Position numbers and translations under genes: made by a program
Assembly (NCBI RefSeq): GCF_030815855.1
Contig: NZ_JAUSXG010000001.1
Coordinates: 5,766,001-5,830,000, forward strand
Origin: Variovorax paradoxus
GTDB lineage: Bacteria > Pseudomonadota > Gammaproteobacteria > Burkholderiales > Burkholderiaceae_C
Length of the DNA stretch: 64,000 nucleotides
Reading direction: 5' to 3'
Part shown: positions 55,032 through 64,000 of the stretch, one piece after another
Position numbering within the stretch: position 1 is the stretch's first letter
Layout of the letters: the number at the start of each line of letters is the position of its first letter
Notes under the pieces: generated by a model
Database searches by the model: none
What the model was told of the DNA's origin: nothing
Seen by the model: only the letters and a program-made list of their open reading frames with translations

Positions 55032-56452
55032 GTGCGATGGATTCTGGCCCGGAGGAAGGTCGATATTTGCCGCAGCGGCGCGGTGATGCGCCAGGAGCGG
55101 CTAGCATAAACCTCGCGCAACCGAGCGTCCATGCCGGCGGCATCGTCGAGCGCTTGCCGCTCGGCGTCCGCCAGGCGCGCGCCGAGTGCGGCATGCGCAG
55201 TCGATGCCGCCGCCAATGCGGCTTTGGCCGACTGAAACTGCGCGGCCTGCGCGGCTTCGGCCGCCTGCAATTGCGCGGCCAGTGCGGCGGCATGTTCCGA
55301 CTGCCGCTGCACTTCGGCACGCCAGGTCCCGATCTGAGCCTGATGCGCGCGCTGCTGATCGTTGAAGGCCTGCTGCAGCCCCGCAATGTGCTGATGCAGT
55401 GAAGCCAGGCCAAGATGCGCCGTCGTGGCGCTTCCGCGCCGAATCCAGTCGTCCATGTAGTGCGCGATTTCGCGCGCACGCTGCTCGGCGGGCACCGCGA
55501 CAATCGGGTGGGCATCCCTCATGCGCTTCGCGCAGTCCTCGAGCGCGCCCAGTGTCGTATCCAGGCCGCCGTTCGCGCGCATCCAGGCTGCGGCCTCGCG
55601 TGCATCCTCCGCATCGAACTTGTCGAGCTCGGCCACTACGTTCTGCCGCGTGATCGGCCGCGTCATGAGTGCCCGGCCGAAATTCCAGCGCCGCGCGTGC
55701 GCGACCGTGCCGGCCGTCACCATCTCGCCCATGCCCGAACTTGGATCGAGCACCACCACGGCGTTGCCGGTGACCAGCGCCTCCGTGGCGCAGCGCCCCT
55801 TGCCGAACACGATGTCGTAGCGGCCCAGCGCGGCGGCAGGATCGGGCAGGTGATTGCCGGTGCCGCTGCCGATCACGTCGAGCGTGAGGCCTCGCTCCGC
55901 GCACGCGGCGCGAACCTCTTCGAGTTGCGCATCGTGCGAGGCATAGTTGCTGAAGAGCAGCGCCGAGCGAGCCGCGGCCGGCAGGGGCGCGCGCGGCACG
56001 AAGCGTGAAAGATCGACCCCGTTCTGGATGAGTTCGATGCGCTCGCGTTCGATGCCGAACTCGTGCACCAACCGCTCGGCGCAGTTCTCGTCGACGGCGA
56101 TATGGCGCACGACCTGCGAGAACTGCGCAGGGCGGCCATGCTCCGCACTGCGGTCGTGGCAGATCGTGAGAACGGGCACGTCATGAAAATGAAGCAGGGC
56201 ACGCACCGTCTCGTGGTGGGTGTTGCCGATGATCACATCGGGCCGGGCGGCCATGTCGGCCACATCGGTGATGCACGCGATCGACGCATGGCGCAACTCG
56301 TCGGCCATGTCGCCGAAGGCCGTTGCAAAAATGGTCACGGCATGGCCGCGCCGCCGCAGCCACAGCGCGAGATCGCGGGTGAACATTTCGGCGCCCGTGC
56401 GGTGCACGAGGTAGCACATCGCGAGCAGGATGCGCAGCGGGGGCCCGGTCAT
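55028..56452 (-). CDS. Glycosyltransferase (GT4-like) with C-terminal coiled coil
   Basis: A GT-B-type sugar transferase of 474 residues. The first domain has LRILLAMCYLVHRTGAEMFTRDLALWLRRRGHAV, typical of family 4, and the second has an E-x7-E-like region within RCATEALVTGNAVVVLDPSSGMGEM. Residues 345-445 form a long Gln/Ala-rich coiled coil, and the end SRSWRITAPLR is found in many surface-polysaccharide transferases. I chose the ATG at 56452, with GGAGG 11 bases upstream; a TTG at 56491 overlapping the lipA stop would add 13 residues. First gene of the glyco-operon. Confidence 0.83.
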   Translation of the reverse strand: MTGPPLRILLAMCYLVHRTGAEMFTRDLALWLRRRGHAVTIFATAFGDMADELRHASIACITDVADMAARPDVIIGNTHHETVRALLHFHDVPVLTICHDRSAEHGRPAQFSQVVRHIAVDENCAERLVHEFGIERERIELIQNGVDLSRFVPRAPLPAAARSALLFSNYASHDAQLEEVRAACAERGLTLDVIGSGTGNHLPDPAAALGRYDIVFGKGRCATEALVTGNAVVVLDPSSGMGEMVTAGTVAHARRWNFGRALMTRPITRQNVVAELDKFDAEDAREAAAWMRANGGLDTTLGALEDCAKRMRDAHPIVAVPAEQRAREIAHYMDDWIRRGSATTAHLGLASLHQHIAGLQQAFNDQQRAHQAQIGTWRAEVQRQSEHAAALAAQLQAAEAAQAAQFQSAKAALAAASTAHAALGARLADAERQALDDAAGMDARLREVYASRSWRITAPLRQISTFLRARIHRT

Positions 56453-56487
56453 GGGGGCGTCTGCCTCCGCTGCGGGCGCGGACGTGT

Positions 56488-57507
56488 TCAATCGTTGGCT
56501 GGCGTGCCCGCCAGAACGTGTCCGGCCTGCTGATCCGCGTGGTAGCTCGAACGCACCATCGCGCCCACCGCCGCATGGCTGAAGCCCATCTTGTAGGCTT
56601 CTTCCTCGAACATCTTGAAGGTGTCGGGGTGCACGTAGCGGCGCACCGGCAGGTGCGAACCCGACGGCGACAGGTACTGGCCGATGGTCAGCATGTCGAT
56701 GCCGTGGGCGCGCATGTCGCGCATCACCTGAAGGATCTCTTCGTCGGTTTCGCCCAGGCCCACCATGATGCCGCTCTTGGTCGGCACGCTGGGGTGCAGC
56801 GCCTTGAACTTCTTGAGCAGGTTGAGGCTGAACTGGTAGTCGCTGCCCGGGCGCGCTTCTTTATAAAGGCGCGGCGCGGTCTCGAGGTTGTGGTTCATCA
56901 CGTCCGGCGGCGCGGCCTTGAGAATTTCCAAGGCGCGGTCGTCGCGGCCGCGGAAGTCGGGCACGAGAATTTCGATCTGCGTCATCGGCGAGAGCTCGCG
57001 GATGTTCTTGATGCAATCGACGAAATGCTGGCTGCCGCCGTCGCGCAGGTCGTCGCGGTCGACGCTGGTGATCACCACGTACTTCAGGCGCAGCTTGGCG
57101 ATGGTCTTGGCGAGGTTGAGCGGCTCGTCCTTATCGAGCGGATCGGGGCGGCCATGGCCCACGTCGCAGAACGGGCAGCGGCGCGTGCACTTGTCGCCCA
57201 TGATCATGAAGGTGGCGGTGCCGTTGCCGAAGCATTCGCCGATGTTCGGGCACGAGGCTTCTTCGCAGACGGTGTGCAGGTTGCTTTCGCGCAGGATCTG
57301 CTTGATTTCGTAGAAGCGGGTGGTGGGGCTGCCGGCCTTCACGCGGATCCACTCGGGCTTCTTGAGCACCTCGCCGCTCTGCACCACCTTGACGGGAATG
57401 CGCGAGAGCTTGGCCGCGGCCTTCTGCTTGGCCAGCGGGTTGTAGTTTTCGGCGCTTTGTGCCTCCCTGACGACGGGTGCAGGGACGACTTCGGTGGTGG
57501 TGCTCAT
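56488..57507 (-). CDS. lipA: Lipoyl synthase
   Basis: A radical SAM enzyme that inserts two sulphurs into protein-bound octanoyl groups. The 339-residue product has the auxiliary cluster Cys81, Cys86 and Cys92 ([13 protein letters not shown]) and the radical SAM cluster Cys107, Cys111 and Cys114 (KCTRRCPFC). The N-terminal 40 residues are an extension found in betaproteobacteria. It starts seven bases after lipB. Confidence 0.97.
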   Translation of the reverse strand: MSTTTEVVPAPVVREAQSAENYNPLAKQKAAAKLSRIPVKVVQSGEVLKKPEWIRVKAGSPTTRFYEIKQILRESNLHTVCEEASCPNIGECFGNGTATFMIMGDKCTRRCPFCDVGHGRPDPLDKDEPLNLAKTIAKLRLKYVVITSVDRDDLRDGGSQHFVDCIKNIRELSPMTQIEILVPDFRGRDDRALEILKAAPPDVMNHNLETAPRLYKEARPGSDYQFSLNLLKKFKALHPSVPTKSGIMVGLGETDEEILQVMRDMRAHGIDMLTIGQYLSPSGSHLPVRRYVHPDTFKMFEEEAYKMGFSHAAVGAMVRSSYHADQQAGHVLAGTPAND

Positions 57508-57514
57508 TGGATTG

Positions 57515-58216
57515 CTAGGGCGCCAGGTAGGTGGTGAGCTTTTGGCTCAGGACCCGGGCGGCGTCTTCCCATGTGGTTTGGACCCCGATTGTAGAAAGAT
57601 CGACCGTTTGCAGCCCGGCATAGCCGCAAGGGTTGATCCGGGAGAAGGGTTCGAGGTCCATTTCCACGTTGAGCGCCACGCCGTGGTAGGTGGCGTGGCG
57701 GCTCACCTTGATGCCCAGCGCGGCGATCTTTCCGAGGCCTCGGAACGGGTCGCTGGCGGGCAGCGGGCCGGTCAGCGCCGCATGGGAGAACGGGTCGTCC
57801 AGCCGGACGTAGATGCCCGGCGCGCCCGCCACGCGATGGCCGGTGACGCCGAAGTGGGCCAGCGTGCGCAGCACCGATTCCTCGATGCGGTACACATATT
57901 CCTTCACGTAGTAGCCGGCACGGCGCAGGTCGACCAGCGGATAGCCCACCACCTGGCCCGGGCCGTGGAAGGTGACCTGGCCGCCGCGATCGGTCTGCAC
58001 CACGGGAATGCCGCCGGGGTTCAGGACGTGGTCCTGCTTGCCGGCGATGCCTTGCGTGAACACGGGTGCGTGCTCGCACATCCATAGCGCATCGGGCGTT
58101 TCCGGCCCGCGCTCGAGCGTGAACTGCTTCATTGCCGCGAAGGTCTCGGCATAGTCGGCGCGGCCGAGCCACCGCGGCGCGATGGCGGTGATCGTCGGTT
58201 GCTCTGCGACCGTCAT
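57515..58216 (-). CDS. lipB: Octanoyl-ACP:protein N-octanoyltransferase
   Basis: LipB moves octanoate from acyl carrier protein to lipoate-dependent enzymes. The 233-residue product has [18 protein letters not shown], the catalytic Lys163 in [10 protein letters not shown] and Cys197 in RINPCGYAG, spaced as in E. coli (Lys135/Cys169). It lies between ybeD and lipA in the usual gene order. Confidence 0.96.
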   Translation of the reverse strand: MTVAEQPTITAIAPRWLGRADYAETFAAMKQFTLERGPETPDALWMCEHAPVFTQGIAGKQDHVLNPGGIPVVQTDRGGQVTFHGPGQVVGYPLVDLRRAGYYVKEYVYRIEESVLRTLAHFGVTGHRVAGAPGIYVRLDDPFSHAALTGPLPASDPFRGLGKIAALGIKVSRHATYHGVALNVEMDLEPFSRINPCGYAGLQTVDLSTIGVQTTWEDAARVLSQKLTTYLAP

Positions 58217-58227
58217 CGAAGCCTTGG

Positions 58228-58536
58228 TTAAAGGACGACCTTGACCGAGGGATGCGACGACAGCGCGCGATACAGATCGTCGAGTTGTTCGCGGCTGGTG
58301 GCGGTCACGGTGATCGTCACGCCCAGGTAGTTGCCGGCCTTGCTGTCGCGCAGCTCGACCGTGGTGGCGTCGAAGGCCGGGTCGAAGCGCTCGGCGATCT
58401 GCGTGATCGCGTGCACGAGGCCGTCGGTCTTGGCGCCCATGACCTTGATCGGAAACTGCGAGGGGTACTCGATCAGCGATTCCTTGCGCGGATCGGGAAT
58501 CGGAGTGCTCGTGTCGGTGTCGGTGCTGCTGGTCAT
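58228..58536 (-). CDS. ybeD: YbeD-family (DUF493) protein
   Basis: A 102-residue cytoplasmic protein of the DUF493/YbeD family, an ACT-like fold of unknown role that is found with lipB and dat genes. It has [16 protein letters not shown] at the N terminus and [23 protein letters not shown] at the end. Its start overlaps the dat stop (ATGA). Confidence 0.9.
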   Translation of the reverse strand: MTSSTDTDTSTPIPDPRKESLIEYPSQFPIKVMGAKTDGLVHAITQIAERFDPAFDATTVELRDSKAGNYLGVTITVTATSREQLDDLYRALSSHPSVKVVL

Positions 58537-59447
58537 GCGGGGGTCACTCCTTGCGTCTGTGGCTTGTGTGGCGTCTGTGCGTTGCGCTGCTTGGCCTCTT
58601 GGTAAGCCGCGTACAAGGCTTGGTAGATGGGGCCGGGGCGGCCGTTCCCAATGGCGTGGCCGTCGAGCGTCACGACGGGCAGCACTTCCTTGCTGGCCGA
58701 AGAGAGCAGCAGTTCGTCCGCGCCGAACACCTCGCCCTTCGAAATGCGGCGCAGTGCAAATGGAATGCCGTGTTCGGCGCAGAGGCGTTCGAGCAGTCCG
58801 TAGCGGATGCCGGTCAGCACCAGGTTGTCCTTGGGCGGGCCGATGAGTTGGCCATCCTTCGCGATCCACACGTTGCTGGAGGAGGCCTCGCTGAGCCATT
58901 CGCCCCTGAACATGACGGTCTCGGCCGCACCGGCCTCGACGCTGATCTGGCGCGCCAGCACCGCGCCCAAAAGGCTGGTGCTCTTGATGTGCGCCTTCTC
59001 CCAGCGGAAGTCGGCCGCGGTCACGCAGGCCACGCCCTTGGCGCGCACGGCATCCGGCACCGGCGGCAGCGGATTCACCATCACGAAGACCGTCGGGCGC
59101 ACGCCCTGGGTCATGGCATGATCGCGCGGCGCCACACCGCGGGTAATCTGAAAGTACACGGCTTGCGGGGCATCGCCGCCCGGTTCGGTCAGCCGCAACA
59201 CGATGTCGCGCCACTGGGCGAGCGTGAGCGGGTTGGCAATCTGCAACTCGGCCAGGGAACGATCGAGCCGCGCCATGTGCTCTTCGAAGCAGAAGGGTTG
59301 GCCGCCGTAGACGGGGACGACTTCGTAGATGCCGTCGCCGAAAATGAAGCCTCGGTCGAGCACGCTGATCTTCGCGTCGCGGAGGGCGGTGTACTCGCCG
59401 TCGAGATAGCAGAGCGTGGTGGGGAGTGCGGCAGTGAGAGGGTGCAT
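58533..59447 (-). CDS. dat: D-amino-acid aminotransferase (class IV)
   Basis: A fold-type IV PLP enzyme that interconverts D-alanine and D-glutamate or similar keto acids. The 304-residue product has [19 protein letters not shown], the PLP Lys155 in [11 protein letters not shown] and the region [11 protein letters not shown]. It leads the dat-ybeD-lipB-lipA run and overlaps ybeD by four bases. Branched-chain aminotransferase is a less likely alternative. Confidence 0.88.
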   Translation of the reverse strand: MHPLTAALPTTLCYLDGEYTALRDAKISVLDRGFIFGDGIYEVVPVYGGQPFCFEEHMARLDRSLAELQIANPLTLAQWRDIVLRLTEPGGDAPQAVYFQITRGVAPRDHAMTQGVRPTVFVMVNPLPPVPDAVRAKGVACVTAADFRWEKAHIKSTSLLGAVLARQISVEAGAAETVMFRGEWLSEASSSNVWIAKDGQLIGPPKDNLVLTGIRYGLLERLCAEHGIPFALRRISKGEVFGADELLLSSASKEVLPVVTLDGHAIGNGRPGPIYQALYAAYQEAKQRNAQTPHKPQTQGVTPA

Positions 59448-59551
59448 GCGGGAATTATGGTTGGGCGCGCCCGGTCGGGTTCCGGTCAGCCAGCGAAGCC
59501 TCGTTTTGCGAACGTGACAGTTCGGGTGGCCGGGCAGGCTGGGTTTCTACT

Positions 59552-59557
59552 TATAAT
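59552..59557 (+). promoter_or_regulatory. Probable -10 element of the atp operon
   Basis: TATAAT at 59552-59557 lies 46 bases before the atpI ATG. No good -35 is seen at 16-18 bases. It is the only consensus hexamer between the divergent dat and atpI genes. Confidence 0.55.
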
Positions 59558-59603
59558 CAATGGCTTTGTTAAATTCACGGCTGACAACGCGAGCGGCATT
59601 CCA

Positions 59604-60077
59604 ATGACAACCAGCGCTCCTGTCTCCGAGATCGATGCTGAAGTCTCCGACTTCAAGCCACTGACGGCCGAAGAGGCTCAGCGGCTTCGCGAGAAAAATC
59701 CCGAAATGTCGCCCTGGTGGGTGATTGGGGCCCAGGTGGCCATGGGAGTTCTTGTGGCCGGAGCGGCATGGATGTGGACGCAGCGGCTTGGTGCCGCGGC
59801 GTCGGCGTTTTACGGAGCGATGGCGGTGGCGATCCCGGCGGCGTTGTTCGTGCGGGGTGTGCGGCGGGCACGGGGTGCCGTGTCGCAATCTGCTGTCATG
59901 CTGCGATTTTTTGTGTGGGAGTTGATCAAGATCGGACTGACCGTTGCCTTGCTGGCGGCGGCACCGTGGCTGATCGAGGGCATCAGTTGGCTGGCCTTGC
60001 TGGCCGGCGTGGTGGTCGCCATGAAGATGTACTGGGTGGCCCTGCTGGTGCGGCCCGGATTGTTGAACCGGATTTGA
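59604..60077 (+). CDS. atpI: ATP synthase protein I
   Basis: AtpI assists assembly of the c-ring or acts as a chaperone. The 157-residue product has a polar N terminus of about 38 residues, then four hydrophobic segments, with FYGAMAVAIPAALFVRG and VAMKMYWVALLVRPGLL. It precedes atpB by 25 bases, in the standard order. Confidence 0.88.
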   Translation: MTTSAPVSEIDAEVSDFKPLTAEEAQRLREKNPEMSPWWVIGAQVAMGVLVAGAAWMWTQRLGAAASAFYGAMAVAIPAALFVRGVRRARGAVSQSAVMLRFFVWELIKIGLTVALLAAAPWLIEGISWLALLAGVVVAMKMYWVALLVRPGLLNRI

Positions 60078-60099
60078 CTGTTTAAAAAAGAGACGCTGA

Positions 60100-60981
<882 letters not shown>

Positions 60982-61021
60982 GTTTTCTTTTTTCTTTTCG
61001 TTTGCTTTCAATCTGTATTAA

Positions 61022-61288
<267 letters not shown>

Positions 61289-61322
61289 TTTCCGTTCAAC
61301 GCCACTCCAGAAAGGTGTTGCC

Positions 61323-61793
61323 GTGAGTATCAACGCGACCCTGTTTGTTCAGGCCATCGTCTTCCTGCTGCTCGTGCTGTTCACGATGAAATTCGTGTGG
61401 CCGCCGATCGCGAAGGCATTGGACGAACGAGCACAAAAGATCGCTGCGGGCCTGGCGGCCGCCGAGAAGGCCAAGGCCGAACTGGCTTCCGCCAACCAGC
61501 GCGTCGAGCAGGAACTGGTGGCGTCTCGCAACGAGACCACCAGCCGCCTGGCCGATGCCGAGCGCCGTGCCCAGCAGATCATCGAAGAGGCCAAGAGCCG
61601 CGCCACCGAGGAGGCCAACAAGATCGTGGCCGCCGCGCGCGACGAGGCCGACCAGCAGTCCGTGCGTGCGCGTGAAGCGCTGCGCGAGCAGGTGGCCGCA
61701 CTGGCCGTCAAGGGTGCCGAGCAGATTCTCCGCAAGGAAGTCAATGCCGGCGTTCATGCCGACTTGCTCAGCCGCCTGAAGACCGAGCTCTGA
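61323..61793 (+). CDS. atpF: ATP synthase subunit b
   Basis: The peripheral stalk. The 156-residue product from a GTG start has one N-terminal membrane helix ([24 protein letters not shown]) and a long charged helix with [24 protein letters not shown] lies before the GTG at 61323. Between atpE and atpH. Confidence 0.95.
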   Translation: MSINATLFVQAIVFLLLVLFTMKFVWPPIAKALDERAQKIAAGLAAAEKAKAELASANQRVEQELVASRNETTSRLADAERRAQQIIEEAKSRATEEANKIVAAARDEADQQSVRAREALREQVAALAVKGAEQILRKEVNAGVHADLLSRLKTEL

Positions 61794-61800
61794 GGACGAC

Positions 61801-62331
61801 ATGGCCGAACTCGCGACCATTGCCCGTCCCTACGCCGAAGCGCTGTTCAAGGCATGCCCGGGCGACCTCGAGGGCACGGCCGGCTGGCTCGACCAGCTGG
61901 CGTCCCTCGCCGGCAACCCGCAGCTCCTGGAGTTTGCGGCCAACCCGAAGGTGCAGCCCGAGCAGGTGTTCGAGCTCATCACCGGGCTTTCGAAGCAGCC
62001 CTTGCCCGATGCGGGCAAGAACTTTCTGCGCGCCGTGATCGACAACGGCCGGCTGGCGGCATTGCCCGAAGTGGCAATCCAGTTCCGTGCCTTGTGCAAT
62101 GCGCGCAGCGGGTCTGCCGATGCCGTGATCTACAGCGCTTTTCCGATCGACGACGCGGCGCTGCAGGAAGTTGGCGCGGCGCTGGAGCGGCGCTTTGCGC
62201 GCAAGCTCACGACGCGGGTCGAACTCGACCCCTCGCTGATCGGCGGCATCCGCGCCGTGGTCGGCGACGAAGTGCTCGACACCTCGGTCAAGGCGCGCCT
62301 CGAACAAATGAAAGCGGCGCTGACCGCCTGA
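61801..62331 (+). CDS. atpH: ATP synthase subunit delta
   Basis: Delta joins the stalk to F1. The 176-residue product has [14 protein letters not shown] at the N terminus and [23 protein letters not shown] near the end, as in the OSCP family. It lies 7 bases after atpF. Confidence 0.95.
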   Translation: MAELATIARPYAEALFKACPGDLEGTAGWLDQLASLAGNPQLLEFAANPKVQPEQVFELITGLSKQPLPDAGKNFLRAVIDNGRLAALPEVAIQFRALCNARSGSADAVIYSAFPIDDAALQEVGAALERRFARKLTTRVELDPSLIGGIRAVVGDEVLDTSVKARLEQMKAALTA

Positions 62332-62380
62332 CGGCGGCCGGCAGCCAGTTGGCCCCATTTACAGAAAGAAGGAAAGAGTC

Positions 62381-63934
<1,554 letters not shown>

Positions 63935-63942
63935 TGAATCGG

Positions 63943-64000
63943 TCCACCCCCGAAGCGGCCTTTGGCCGCCTCCCCCTCACGGGGGCACCGCCAGTGGCCC
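63943..64000. repeat. Palindromic intergenic element downstream of atpA
   Basis: GCGGCC and GGCCGC (63955-63969) form a perfect six-base hairpin with a TTT loop, and CCCCCTCACGGGGG is nearby. The base composition and palindromes resemble intergenic repeats in Comamonadaceae. The element is cut by the window end. Confidence 0.4.

Overview
This window is high-GC bacterial chromosome that reads like a betaproteobacterium of the order Burkholderiales, most likely family Comamonadaceae and close to Variovorax. The basis is the deduced proteins (S3 with a long Arg/Gly tail, an L29 N-terminal extension, EIIA-Man/HPr/EI in a short PTS operon), the dat-ybeD-lipB-lipA block, the liv-type ABC cluster that carries an acyl-CoA ligase, and -10 elements of the form TANAATCG. 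The assignment is an inference from gene content; no rRNA or tRNA is present to confirm it.

Layout. 1-2.8 kb: the start of a 3-hydroxybutyryl-CoA dehydrogenase gene (minus), then purT and an HSL-type esterase. 2.9-10.8 kb: an AraC-type regulator followed by a complete branched-chain-amino-acid-type ABC importer (livH, livM, livG, livF), a long-chain-type acyl-CoA ligase and the periplasmic binding protein, probably an import-and-activate system for an organic acid. 10.8-15.2 kb: an EVE-domain protein, a MarC/SDR pair, a DsbA-like isomerase, a CATY microsatellite, a dienelactone hydrolase and a LysR regulator. 15.4-22.3 kb: a small secreted repeat protein, a CorA-family transporter, hemB, a candidate small RNA, a HemJ-like membrane protein, a VanZ-like protein, a 2Fe-2S ferredoxin-like protein, a hydrolase and a PBP5-type carboxypeptidase.

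22.3-35.5 kb: the translation block. The str operon (rpsL, rpsG, fusA, tuf, rpsJ) ends at a strong terminator. Two secreted-protein genes (a lipoprotein with a zinc-protease motif and a small exported protein) then separate rpsJ from the rest of the S10 operon, which restarts at its own TATAAT promoter (rplC, rplD, rplW, rplB, rpsS, rplV, rpsC, rplP, rpmC, rpsQ) and ends at a terminator before a peroxiredoxin gene.

35.5-47.4 kb: a GNAT/cytochrome b561 pair divergent from a cytochrome c', a TlpA-like thioredoxin, a lipoprotein, an MFS permease, the short PTS operon (EIIA, HPr, EI), a paralogue of the small secreted repeat protein, a Spy/CpxP-like protein, a DUF4260 protein, an OmpR/CpxR-type response regulator with its histidine kinase, and a CurA-like reductase. 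47.4-59.4 kb, all minus: dat, ybeD, lipB and lipA, then a tightly overlapping set encoding a glycosyltransferase, a variant PIG-L deacetylase, a Gfo/Idh/MocA oxidoreductase, a DegT aminotransferase, an adenylate-forming ligase and an SLC13/ArsB-like permease, then an AraC regulator, an EamA exporter and a small unknown gene. This overlapping set is the best candidate for an undescribed system. 59.5-64 kb: the ATP synthase operon atpI-B-E-F-H-A, continuing past the window.

Several non-coding structures are worth attention: a promoter-plus-terminator unit between hemB and the hemJ-like gene, an octamer microsatellite, a dispersed intergenic repeat present at about 37.5 kb and inverted at about 43.5 kb, and hairpins in the liv and str operons.
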